This document shows positions 15,877 to 23,229 of a stretch of DNA of 64,000 nt, one piece after another. The stretch's first letter is position 1; the number at the start of each line of letters is the position of its first letter. Location: the NCBI RefSeq assembly GCF_002970915.1, contig NZ_CP027190.1, forward strand, positions 744,001 through 808,000. The letters are read 5' to 3'. The position numbers were made by a program, and so were the translations under genes. The notes beneath the pieces were generated by a model that made no database searches, had not been told where the DNA came from, and saw nothing but the letters and a program-made list of their open reading frames with translations. This DNA comes from Lactobacillus sp. CBA3605 (lineage in GTDB: Bacteria; Bacillota; Bacilli; Lactobacillales; Lactobacillaceae).

Positions 15877-16323
15877 TTAATAGTTCGGTTCATCCGCATT
15901 CAGACCTGATTCACGGGCTGTTGTTTGCTTTTGATGTTGCCGCTCTAATTCCCGTAACTCCGCCTCAGTTGTTTCCATGTGATCATAAAAATGATTGAGT
16001 TTGTAATTCAAATGGTCAATTGCGGCTTGTAAATCATCACGCTTTTCTTCCATGACAGCCAGCTGAGACTTTAGTAACGCTTTTTGTTCCTTGGCATTGT
16101 CTTCCTCAGCATCAAACAATTCAATATAGTGGCGGAGACTTTCAATACTCATACCGGCCGCTCGCATTTGTGTTGCAAACCGAATTCGCCGAATGATCCG
16201 GGCATCAATATCACGATTACCGACTTCAGTTCGATCAATCGTTGGAATCAGTCCTTCTTTTTCATAATACCGAATTGCCGCCGCTGAAATGCCGGTCTGT
16301 TCACTAGCTTCTTTTATGTTCAT
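15877..16323 (-). CDS. MerR family transcriptional regulator
   Basis: 148 residues from the ATG at 16323 (AAAGGAG ten bases before); a longer frame to 16374 adds 17 residues unlike any MerR start. Winged helix at residues 1-70 (MNIKEASEQTGISAAAIRYYEKEGLIP), then a long coiled coil (AKEQKALLKSQLAVMEEKRDD) and a charged tail. No metal-binding cysteines. It lies just upstream of the DHA2 pump in the same direction; its own promoter and that of the pump share the 19-bp MerR layout, suggesting autoregulation and control of the pump. Confidence 0.9.
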   Translation of the reverse strand: MNIKEASEQTGISAAAIRYYEKEGLIPTIDRTEVGNRDIDARIIRRIRFATQMRAAGMSIESLRHYIELFDAEEDNAKEQKALLKSQLAVMEEKRDDLQAAIDHLNYKLNHFYDHMETTEAELRELERQHQKQTTARESGLNADEPNY

Positions 16324-16393
16324 ATAAGTTGCACTCCTTTGCTTAATGCGGGGTTCTCGATAGCTCCCAATCATTAGCTGTTAAACTGACCTT

Positions 16394-16424
16394 AGCATAT
16401 CCCTTAATGTGAACTTCAAGGCAA
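16394..16424 (-). promoter_or_regulatory. MerR-type promoter of the second MerR gene
   Basis: -35 TTGCCT (16419-16424), 19-bp spacer, -10 TATGCT (16394-16399); dyad CCTTGAAGT...ACATTAAGG within it. Confidence 0.68.
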
Positions 16425-16504
16425 GCCCTGACAAAAAAAGAGTTCACTGACTAGATTGTGATAGCTGTTACCATCACAATCCAACACACCGAACCCCATC
16501 TTAA

Positions 16505-16954
16505 TTAAGCATCTGCCCCAGTAATTTGATTCAAATGATCAATTTGAGCTTCAAACCAACTTGTCAAAACCGTTTTAGCACTAGTGCGATCAGCGAGAAC
16601 ATCCGTTGCCGTTCCGAGCTCATCAATCCGTAAGCCAGATTGAAAAGCTTCCGATTCCGCAATCATATAAAGCTTGATTGGCATGGTATCCTCAGCCATC
16701 GTTACCTTACCGATTTCGGTTAAGGCATTCCATGGCAAATTAATCACGCTAGTCTCCAAGCGAAAACTAATCGCTGGATCGTGTTCGGTGGTTAAGATTG
16801 CTTGCGTCAACTGATCAGCAGCCACTTGGTCTAAAAAGCCGTTCAACCAAGCATCTAATTGATCAATTAACTGATCGTAGCGACCACTAAAAGTCGGTTG
16901 CGCGATTTTTTCAGCAGTGATTTCATCTATAAAAGTCTGTACATTTCGTTGCAT
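16505..16954 (-). CDS. Hypothetical protein, 149 residues
   Basis: Soluble, acidic protein of no family I recognise. It has helical ends (RNVQTFIDEITAEKIA; AKTVLTSWFEAQIDHLNQ) and a middle with beta character (ISFRLETSVINLPWNAL). Third gene of the lplA operon, 13 bases after the membrane protein gene. A hairpin (16454-16481) without an adjoining T-run lies downstream. Confidence 0.7.
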   Translation of the reverse strand: MQRNVQTFIDEITAEKIAQPTFSGRYDQLIDQLDAWLNGFLDQVAADQLTQAILTTEHDPAISFRLETSVINLPWNALTEIGKVTMAEDTMPIKLYMIAESEAFQSGLRIDELGTATDVLADRTSAKTVLTSWFEAQIDHLNQITGADA

Positions 16955-16967
16955 AACTATCCCTCAT

Positions 16968-17351
16968 TTAGTTAGTTTTGTGACGCCAACGGGTCAATAA
17001 GACCAGCGTATAAAAGTTCACGCCAAGGCCAATCACCGCCATGACCTCTAGCATTAGTTTAATTTCCATGCCAGCGGTGCTTTGATAACCAGACATCAAG
17101 GCGCTAATCAACCCTAATGAATAAATCACTAAGACTAGGCCCAAGACGTAAAACCCGAGCATCCGATTCACATAAACAGCCAATACGCCTAAAAAGTATA
17201 AGACTAAGGCGATTAATAAGCCCTGCCACATTTGGCTAGCTGATAATCGTGCCGTTTGTAACTGAAAGTGACTGGTCGACATCATCCAATTGACGATACC
17301 GTAACAAAAAAAGGAAACAAACGCAAATGCAACTACCCGTGTAAGTTTCAA
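16968..17351 (-). CDS. Membrane protein, unknown function
   Basis: 127 residues with four membrane helices (about residues 5-24, 42-60, 66-86 and 100-120). No recognised domain. Second gene of the lplA operon, 13 bases after lplA and 13 before the 149-residue gene. Nothing in its sequence ties it to lipoate metabolism. Confidence 0.75.
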   Translation of the reverse strand: MKLTRVVAFAFVSFFCYGIVNWMMSTSHFQLQTARLSASQMWQGLLIALVLYFLGVLAVYVNRMLGFYVLGLVLVIYSLGLISALMSGYQSTAGMEIKLMLEVMAVIGLGVNFYTLVLLTRWRHKTN

Positions 17352-17364
17352 CTAACCACTCCTG

Positions 17365-18378
17365 TTATTCGGCGATTAAATCAATAATAGCTTCCCGCGG
17401 AATCCCAGTGAAGTAACGATTCAAGTCAATATCAGCTAACTTTTTCGTTAATTCATCATGATCATAACGCACGCCCGTTAAGGCTTTTTCAATATCTTGC
17501 ACATTGCCACTACCGAAGAAATCACCGAAGAATTTGATATTTTGAATATGACCATCAGTTACCAATAGTCTCGCATCAATGGTCCCCATATCGAAATGTT
17601 GACGCCGCTTAACCGAGAATTCAGGTGATTTGCCATAAACCCAATCCCAATTAGCATAATAGTCTTCATAAATTTTATCAATGGCTTTTTGCTGTTCTGG
17701 TGAAACTTTATATTCTTTATCCGCAATTTCAGCCAAAGAATCTACTTTAAATAGTTCAGTTAACAATTTATCCCGGAATTCTGGTACTGAAATATTTTGA
17801 TACTCAGGCGCTAAGAATGGGCGTAAGTTAGTCACCCGACTCCGAACCGACTTAATCCCCTTTGAAGCAATCTTATCGGTTGGGACCGTCAAGGCATTAG
17901 GAACGACGTTTAAATCTACATTTAGCATCAGCGTGCCATGTGAGAACGTCTTACCATTGCGAGAGTACATCGCATTGCCAGAGAACTTCTTGCCATCAAC
18001 CAATAAGTCATTACGACCACTAACTGTTGCAGTCGTTGCGCCCATATCATGTAACACGTCAATAATTGGTTGCGTGAATGTTTTAAAATCACCAAATTCT
18101 TGACTATCACTGTCTACGACAAAGCTAAAGCATAAGTTACCTAAATCTTGATAAACTGCCCCGCCCCCGGATAACCGGCGCGTCACAGTAATGTTATGTT
18201 CCCGAACATAATCAGCATTGATTTCTTCCAATGTATTTTGATTACGTCCGACGATGATACATGGTTCTTCATAATAAAACAAAACCAATGGTTCATCAAA
18301 CTCAACATTATTCATTAAGTACTGTTCAGTCGCAAGATTACGACCGATTTCATGATCTTTCATTGAGACATAATACAT
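17365..18378 (-). CDS. lplA: Lipoate-protein ligase A
   Basis: 337 residues, full length: catalytic domain (about 1-250) plus the accessory C-terminal domain. Motifs: RRLSGGGAVYQDLGN near residue 68-82 (lipoate-AMP binding), the catalytic lysine in GKKFSGNAM and SHGTLML after it. It activates free lipoate with ATP and transfers it to E2 subunits of pyruvate and other 2-oxoacid dehydrogenases or GcvH; no target gene is nearby. First gene of a three-gene operon. Ribosome binding site GAGGAG; a TATAAT (18412-18417) lies just upstream, directly after the terminator of the candidate small RNA. Confidence 0.93.
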   Translation of the reverse strand: MYYVSMKDHEIGRNLATEQYLMNNVEFDEPLVLFYYEEPCIIVGRNQNTLEEINADYVREHNITVTRRLSGGGAVYQDLGNLCFSFVVDSDSQEFGDFKTFTQPIIDVLHDMGATTATVSGRNDLLVDGKKFSGNAMYSRNGKTFSHGTLMLNVDLNVVPNALTVPTDKIASKGIKSVRSRVTNLRPFLAPEYQNISVPEFRDKLLTELFKVDSLAEIADKEYKVSPEQQKAIDKIYEDYYANWDWVYGKSPEFSVKRRQHFDMGTIDARLLVTDGHIQNIKFFGDFFGSGNVQDIEKALTGVRYDHDELTKKLADIDLNRYFTGIPREAIIDLIAE

Positions 18379-18428
18379 TTGATATCAGCTCCTCAGCTTT
18401 TAGCTACTTTCATTATACTGCGCGAATT

Positions 18429-18702
18429 AAAAAGGACCCACACTGTGAGTCCCCATTTGGAAGAACCAATAAAATTGAGTGTGGAATTCGTCATTCCCCA
18501 AAATCGTTGCTCCACAAGCCACATCCTTGAACGACTTAATTGGCGGCTAGTCATTCTCCGTGGCATTAGCGTGCCATCAATAGATGGATGGTCAGTTGGT
18601 TATCCGAGATTAGCGGAAACACTGGGTACTGTACTAGCTATCACTTGACGGGTTTGTTACAACAATTGGGTAACGTTGCTACTGACCGATGATTCTTCCG
18701 AT
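18429..18702 (-). ncRNA. Candidate structured small RNA (or lplA leader)
   Basis: A stretch of about 270 bases with a good minus-strand promoter (18709-18737) and a terminator (GGAC-C-CACA...TGTG-A-GTCC hairpin 18434-18452 followed by five T). No frame inside has a ribosome binding site and reasonable length. Internal pairing is possible: 18590-18596 with 18681-18687 (GGTCAGT/ACTGACC), and local hairpins at 18574-18587 and 18483-18497. It matches no RNA family that I can recall: not T-box, 6S, tmRNA, RNase P or SRP by their conserved cores. It could be a separate small RNA or an attenuator for lplA. Confidence 0.45.
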
Positions 18703-18708
18703 GAATTT

Positions 18709-18737
18709 AATATACCACATAATGTAAGCGATTGCAA
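18709..18737 (-). promoter_or_regulatory. Promoter of the candidate small RNA with a cre-like box
   Basis: -35 TTGCAA (18732-18737), 17-bp spacer, -10 TATATT (18709-18714). The sequence TGTAAGCGATTGCA (18723-18736), overlapping the -35, fits the CcpA box TGWNANCGNTNWCA at all but one fixed position. Confidence 0.6.
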
Positions 18738-18745
18738 CGGTGTAT

Positions 18746-18781
18746 AAAAAACAATCCAGTCAGCGTTGGCCGACCAGATTG
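18746..18781 (-). terminator. Terminator of acm2
   Basis: Minus-strand stem CAATCTGGTC / GACTGGATTG with two G-U pairs, followed by six T (A-run 18746-18751). A second perfect hairpin AATAGCG / CGCTATT is at 18791-18812. Confidence 0.85.
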
Positions 18782-18871
18782 CCTGAAGTTAATAGCGGTC
18801 GTAATCGCTATTCATTTTAATATGATTAGTATAAGACTAAGCCATTAATAAAACAATTTTTTAGCATGCCC

Positions 18872-21169
18872 TTAATGCACCACTGCAACATAATGGGTCG
18901 CCCCTGAACGGCTCAGATACTTCAACCAAGTATAACCATCCGCTACCACGGTGCCACTATAATAAACCCGATCACCGGGATAGTATTCCCCAGCAATGCT
19001 AGCTCGCGTACTAGGCGCGGTCCGAATATTGGTTGTCGTTGTAAAGGTAAAGCTCCCCGTCTTGGCAGTTGTCGTTGTTAAATTATTTTGATTTCCATCA
19101 AGCGCCACGTAATGCGTCGCCCCTGAATACGATTGGTAACGTAACCAGGTTTGACCATTAACGGTGACTTTAGCATTATAGCGAACGGTATCACCAGCGT
19201 AATAGGTGCCAACCGTGGTCGCATTCGCCGCTGGTGCCTCCTTAATAGCCGTTGTCGCCTGGAAACGATACGTTCCACTGGTTGCCGTAACAACTGGTTT
19301 GCTGTCATTCAGATTGCCATTAATTGCCACATAATGATCCGCGCCAGAATATGACCGGTAACGTAACCACGTCTGTCCGGCAATCGTCACTTTGCCATTA
19401 TAATATACAGTTTCTCCAGTTCGATAGGTGCCAACCGTGGTTGCTGTTGCACGCGGCGCACTTTTAATCGCCGTATCAGCAGTAAAACGATACGCTCCAG
19501 TGGCGGATTCAACACTAGGCGCTGCATCGGCAACATCATCCCCAATAGCAACATAATGCGTCGCCCCTGAATACGATTGATATCGTAGCCACGTAATACC
19601 CTCGGCTTCAATCGTACCATTATAATGAACAGATTCGCCAGCATCATAAGTGCCAACAATTTTAGCTGAACGACTGGCACCATCACGAATATTAGTTGTC
19701 GTCGTAAACTTGAAGGTCCCAGTGGCGGGGGTTACTGTCACACTGTCATCCCCACTAATCGCAATATAGTGTGTTGTCCCTGAATACGATTGATACCGTA
19801 ACCAAGTGTAGCCATCCGCCACAACCTTACCATTGTAATGAACGGATTCACCGGCATCATAAGTGCCAACTACTGCTGACTGCATGCTAGCAGCTGTATG
19901 AATATCAACGGTTTTTGTGAACTTATAAGTGCCGGTAGTATTATTTTCAGCGGGCTTTTCGGGTGTCGTCCCAATAACTTCTTGGTCCCAATTCTGTAAC
20001 TGGTAACTATTGATGGTATTAATTAACGCCGTCGCATAATTGGGATCAGTCGCATAGCCATCGCTCTGTAATAATCGCGCAACCGTTTGATAATCAGTGA
20101 CCCCTAACAAGTTGTGGTAACGTGAGTTATCGACTAGAAAAGCCCCATGATCTTCCACACTAGCAGACCAGTTTGGATATTGTCGGAAAGCTGCTCGTAC
20201 GGTGACGTACTGCCCGTTCACCCATTCATTGGTTTCAAAATAGATGGATTGACCTTGATAGGCGCCTTTAATCCCAAACAAGTTATTTCCTTGTGTCGAT
20301 AAAGCCGAACGGCCCCAATTACTTTCAATAATTGCTTGTGCGGCTGTGATAGATGGTAACACGCCATATTTACGCCAGCCTTCTAAGGCGCCGGCTTTAA
20401 TCTGATTAAAGAACGTCTGTTGATAATCATTCATGGTTGGCGCCACGGCTTCATCCGCAGCACTGCCAATCGTTATATCTTCTGGTTCAATTGCCATTGC
20501 AGCCGAGTTAGCAACTGATTTGACTTGAACTGGCGCCGCACTAGTCACCATTTGATCCACTATGCTGGTTGCAGACGCTGGTTGTTTGATTGACTCCTGA
20601 CTAGTAATTGCCAGTTTTTCATCAACAGCTGACAAAGCTTGATCAGCAACTGGCGCAGCTTTTTCCGTTGCTTCACCAGTCACGGCTGAATTTTGCACAC
20701 CACTGGTCGCACTAGTTACGGCAGTTGCCGCTGATGTCGTGGTCACCGTTGCTTGACTAACAGCAGCTGAACTGACGATTGGCGCCTGACTTGCAACCGA
20801 AACTGGGGTGCTCGTAGACGCAGCCGAGCTAGCAATTGTCTGGCTGGTCACTGAACGAGCTGCGGTGGCCGTACTAGTCGTATTAGCAGCACTGGCGTCG
20901 TCAACCTGACTACTACTTGCTTGGCTACTACTAGTGGCACTCGCACTAACTGCAACAGTTGACGTGGCCGCTTGGCTAGTCACAGCTGGCGCTTTTCCGG
21001 ACTGTACATAATTGTTTTGACCATTGACGGCTTGATTAGTAGCAACCGCAGTCGTATCAGTATCGTTAGTTGCCTTATCGCCGGTTGATGCCGCTTTACT
21101 AACTGCCACTGGTAATAAAGCGGTACTCAACATTAATGATGCAATGATTTTTGTCATTCCGATTTTCAA
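18872..21169 (-). CDS. acm2: Autolysin: N-acetylglucosaminidase with five SH3 repeats
   Basis: 765 residues. Signal peptide at 1-27 (ends PVAVSKA). Residues about 30-240 are Ala/Ser/Thr/Val-rich, the type of region that is O-glycosylated in the L. plantarum homologue. Residues about 243-395 are a GH73 glucosaminidase: AIIESNWGRSAL holds the catalytic Glu near 281, then GNNLFGIKG and YATDPNYATALINTI. Residues 411-765 are five bacterial SH3 repeats of about 70 residues, each ending WLRYxSYSGxxHYVA, which bind peptidoglycan. The enzyme cleaves peptidoglycan glycan strands for daughter-cell separation. The start is TTG after GGGGAA; an ATG four codons later is less well spaced. Confidence 0.93.
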   Translation of the reverse strand: MKIGMTKIIASLMLSTALLPVAVSKAASTGDKATNDTDTTAVATNQAVNGQNNYVQSGKAPAVTSQAATSTVAVSASATSSSQASSSQVDDASAANTTSTATAARSVTSQTIASSAASTSTPVSVASQAPIVSSAAVSQATVTTTSAATAVTSATSGVQNSAVTGEATEKAAPVADQALSAVDEKLAITSQESIKQPASATSIVDQMVTSAAPVQVKSVANSAAMAIEPEDITIGSAADEAVAPTMNDYQQTFFNQIKAGALEGWRKYGVLPSITAAQAIIESNWGRSALSTQGNNLFGIKGAYQGQSIYFETNEWVNGQYVTVRAAFRQYPNWSASVEDHGAFLVDNSRYHNLLGVTDYQTVARLLQSDGYATDPNYATALINTINSYQLQNWDQEVIGTTPEKPAENNTTGTYKFTKTVDIHTAASMQSAVVGTYDAGESVHYNGKVVADGYTWLRYQSYSGTTHYIAISGDDSVTVTPATGTFKFTTTTNIRDGASRSAKIVGTYDAGESVHYNGTIEAEGITWLRYQSYSGATHYVAIGDDVADAAPSVESATGAYRFTADTAIKSAPRATATTVGTYRTGETVYYNGKVTIAGQTWLRYRSYSGADHYVAINGNLNDSKPVVTATSGTYRFQATTAIKEAPAANATTVGTYYAGDTVRYNAKVTVNGQTWLRYQSYSGATHYVALDGNQNNLTTTTAKTGSFTFTTTTNIRTAPSTRASIAGEYYPGDRVYYSGTVVADGYTWLKYLSRSGATHYVAVVH
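18875..19940 (-). repeat. Five tandem SH3-domain coding repeats
   Basis: About 205-215 bases per unit, inside acm2. The units keep a strongly similar block coding for TWLRYxSYSG and HYVA, for example at 19100-19140, 19330-19370, 19560-19590 and 19770-19800, so recombination between units could change copy number. Confidence 0.85.
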
Positions 21170-21713
21170 TTAAAATTCCCCAAATCTCTTATTAAAGCTG
21201 ACTAACAGACAACAATTTATTTAAACTCATTATCTCAGGATTACTGCTACGGCCCTAATAGTAGCACCCTCCCGTGTTACATTCAATTCGAATATTGTAA
21301 TATAATTTTACTGTTACTTTGTTATTTCAAAACTAATTAAATTTCACATGTTAGGATTTTATTCATAGTGACAATAATTAACCCTGCTTGCTAATTATTT
21401 ATCTTTTTAGCAGCCACCTTTTACGCACATAAAACAAGGCCATTCTTAAATCTAATGACAATTAATATTGTTTAGACCTATCTTCTAACCAATATTAAGT
21501 AATTAATTTTAATTTACCAACTAGTAAAACCATCATTTAAAGGCGCTTAATAAAAAATTTAACTTTTTTCAATAATTAATATATCAATATTAAATTTTAC
21601 AAACTGTAAAAAAAGTCATCAGACTGCAACTTCTAAGCTAAAAGGCTTACAGCCGCCGAAATTAATGCTAAAATAAACATATTAATTAGCTATTAAAAAC
21701 GGGGGTAACCATT
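21170..21713. other. AT-rich intergenic region between divergent acm2 and usp
   Basis: About 540 bases, strongly AT-rich, with no open frame I would call. It carries the usp promoter (21647-21674) and must contain the acm2 promoter, for which I see no clear -35/-10 pair. A hairpin TGCTAC / GTAGCA (around 21246-21268) falls in the acm2 leader, beside a GGGAGGG-like stretch. Confidence 0.6.
21647..21674 (+). promoter_or_regulatory. Promoter of usp
   Basis: -35 TTACAG (21647-21652), 16-bp spacer, -10 TAAAAT (21669-21674). Confidence 0.5.
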
Positions 21714-22163
21714 ATGTTACAACAATATCAAAATATCTTGGTACCAGTTGACGGTTCCAAAGTCACCGAAGAAGTTTTAAAACGCGGTATTGAAGTTGCC
21801 AAGCGCAACGATACTCATTTGGACATTTTAAACGTTTTGGAAGTTAACCAATTCAGTGATACGTATGGCGGCGCTGTCAGTGGCGATGTGATTTATAAGC
21901 TATCGGAAGATGTCCAACAACGCCTAGCCGAACTCAAACAAGAAGTCATTGACGCTGGGGTTAAAAAAGTTGACGTGCATGTCCGTTTCGGTAATCCGAA
22001 GACAGTCATTGCCCGAGAATTCCCTGCCGATCATCATAATGAATTAATTATGATTGGGTCAACCGGCTTGTCTGCAGTTGAACGATTAATGGTCGGTTCA
22101 GTCACGACCTACGTTAGTCGTAATGCAGTTTGTGATGTGCTAATCGTCAAACCAGTTAAATAA
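21714..22163 (+). CDS. Universal stress protein, UspA family
   Basis: 149 residues, one Usp domain. Opens with the strand ILVPVDGS and closes with the ATP-binding pattern GSTGLSAVERLMVGSVTTYV (G-x2-G-x9-G-S), followed by the last strand VLIVKP, so it belongs to the ATP-binding class. Cytoplasmic; its role is survival in starvation or acid stress, with no defined substrate. Monocistronic: promoter at 21647 and a strong terminator at 22173. Ribosome binding site GGGGG is before ATG 21714. Confidence 0.93.
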   Translation: MLQQYQNILVPVDGSKVTEEVLKRGIEVAKRNDTHLDILNVLEVNQFSDTYGGAVSGDVIYKLSEDVQQRLAELKQEVIDAGVKKVDVHVRFGNPKTVIAREFPADHHNELIMIGSTGLSAVERLMVGSVTTYVSRNAVCDVLIVKPVK

Positions 22164-22172
22164 TGACACGAA

Positions 22173-22219
22173 AAAAGTGAGTTCCGAGGTACCTAAACAG
22201 GCCCTCGGAACTCACTTTT
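22173..22219 (+). terminator. Terminator of usp
   Basis: Perfect 17-bp arms (22173-22189, 22203-22219) ending in TTTT, 12-13 base loop. Confidence 0.9.
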
Positions 22220-22242
22220 AAGTTAAGAAAGGTGATATTATC

Positions 22243-23145
22243 GTGCAATGGACCAAGCAATTTAAGCTCTCAGCAGCTCTTGATCAACAAACCGTGCGTG
22301 ACTGCTTAAAAATATGGCTAATTCCTAAACGCATCCAAGGACAATTACGACAAGGGCGCCGCATCTGGCTCAATGATTGCCCCGCCTCGGTCGCAACCAT
22401 TGTTCATACGAATGACCGTTTAACTTTACAATTTTTACCAACTGATTTTCGGACCCCAGTTTCTAGTTATCAACCAGATGTTGCGGGGGCCGTCCCCATC
22501 CTCTATCAAAACACAGATTTGCTCGTCATCAACAAACCTGCTGGCTTAAAGGCCCACCCCAATCAACCGGGTGAACGGGGGTCGGTTTTAAACCATTTGG
22601 CTGCGGATCTGCAAACGACCGGGCAAGTCCCTTACATGGTCCATCGACTCGACCAAATGACATCCGGTGCTATGCTAGTGGCCTTAAATCCGGTGGTCGT
22701 CCCAATCCTTGATCGTTTGATCAGTACCAAACAAATTCACCGGACTTATTATGCTTGGGTTCGTGGCCATTTTGATCACCTCACCGGACAGTTCACCGAC
22801 CCTATCGGCCATGACCCGATTGATCAGCGCAAACGCTGGATTAATACGGTCGACGCCCAGACTGCGCTGACTGACTATCAAGTTATCCAGACAACTCGGT
22901 ACCAAACCTTGGTTAAGCTTGACCTCCATACTGGCCGTACCCATCAATTACGCGTTCATCTCGCAGCTAACGATCACCCCATCATCGGTGATCCACTTTA
23001 TGACGACGCGTATCAATCAGCGCCGCGCTTATTGTTGCATGCTTGGCAACTACATCTCACGTTACCATTTACGGCGACTGCAGTGACAGTTACCGCACCG
23101 TTACCTGCCAGCTTTGCTGATTTAACCCAGCTAGACCATTTTTAA
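22243..23145 (+). CDS. RluA-family pseudouridine synthase
   Basis: 300 residues. The catalytic motif HRLDQMTSG, with the Asp that attacks uridine, is near residue 133; LLVINKPAGLKAHPNQPG is the family motif before it and RTHQLRVHLA the one after. It converts specific uridines of rRNA or tRNA to pseudouridine. The N-terminal 75 residues look like a degenerate S4-type domain, as in RluD/YjbO, so large-subunit rRNA is the likely target, but the site cannot be told. The start is GTG 22243 after GGTGAT. Confidence 0.9.
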   Translation: MQWTKQFKLSAALDQQTVRDCLKIWLIPKRIQGQLRQGRRIWLNDCPASVATIVHTNDRLTLQFLPTDFRTPVSSYQPDVAGAVPILYQNTDLLVINKPAGLKAHPNQPGERGSVLNHLAADLQTTGQVPYMVHRLDQMTSGAMLVALNPVVVPILDRLISTKQIHRTYYAWVRGHFDHLTGQFTDPIGHDPIDQRKRWINTVDAQTALTDYQVIQTTRYQTLVKLDLHTGRTHQLRVHLAANDHPIIGDPLYDDAYQSAPRLLLHAWQLHLTLPFTATAVTVTAPLPASFADLTQLDHF

Positions 23146-23153
23146 GCACTCAA

Positions 23154-23201
23154 AAACGACGTTTCAACCCGGTGAGTAGTCACCAAGTTGAAACGTCGTT
23201 T
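23154..23201. terminator. Bidirectional terminator
   Basis: 15-bp perfect arms (23154-23168, 23187-23201) with an inner hairpin GGTGA-GTAG-TCACC; separates the pseudouridine synthase gene from xpk. Confidence 0.9.
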
Positions 23202-23229
23202 ATTTTATGATCAATTCAATAGTAACCTG

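Noticed and set aside
16454..16481. Hairpin GATTGTGAT / ATCACAATC after the lplA operon as a terminator
   Set aside because: The T-run is about 15 bases away from the stem, so it does not look like an ordinary intrinsic terminator; function left open.
18379..18648. 89-codon plus-strand frame upstream of lplA, and a 50-odd-codon minus-strand frame within the same stretch
   Set aside because: No ribosome binding site, low-complexity start, and the frames run across the terminator hairpin and promoter of the candidate RNA.
21170..21713. Possible riboswitch in the long acm2 leader (c-di-AMP type considered)
   Set aside because: The conserved c-di-AMP aptamer cores are not visible; only one short hairpin was found.
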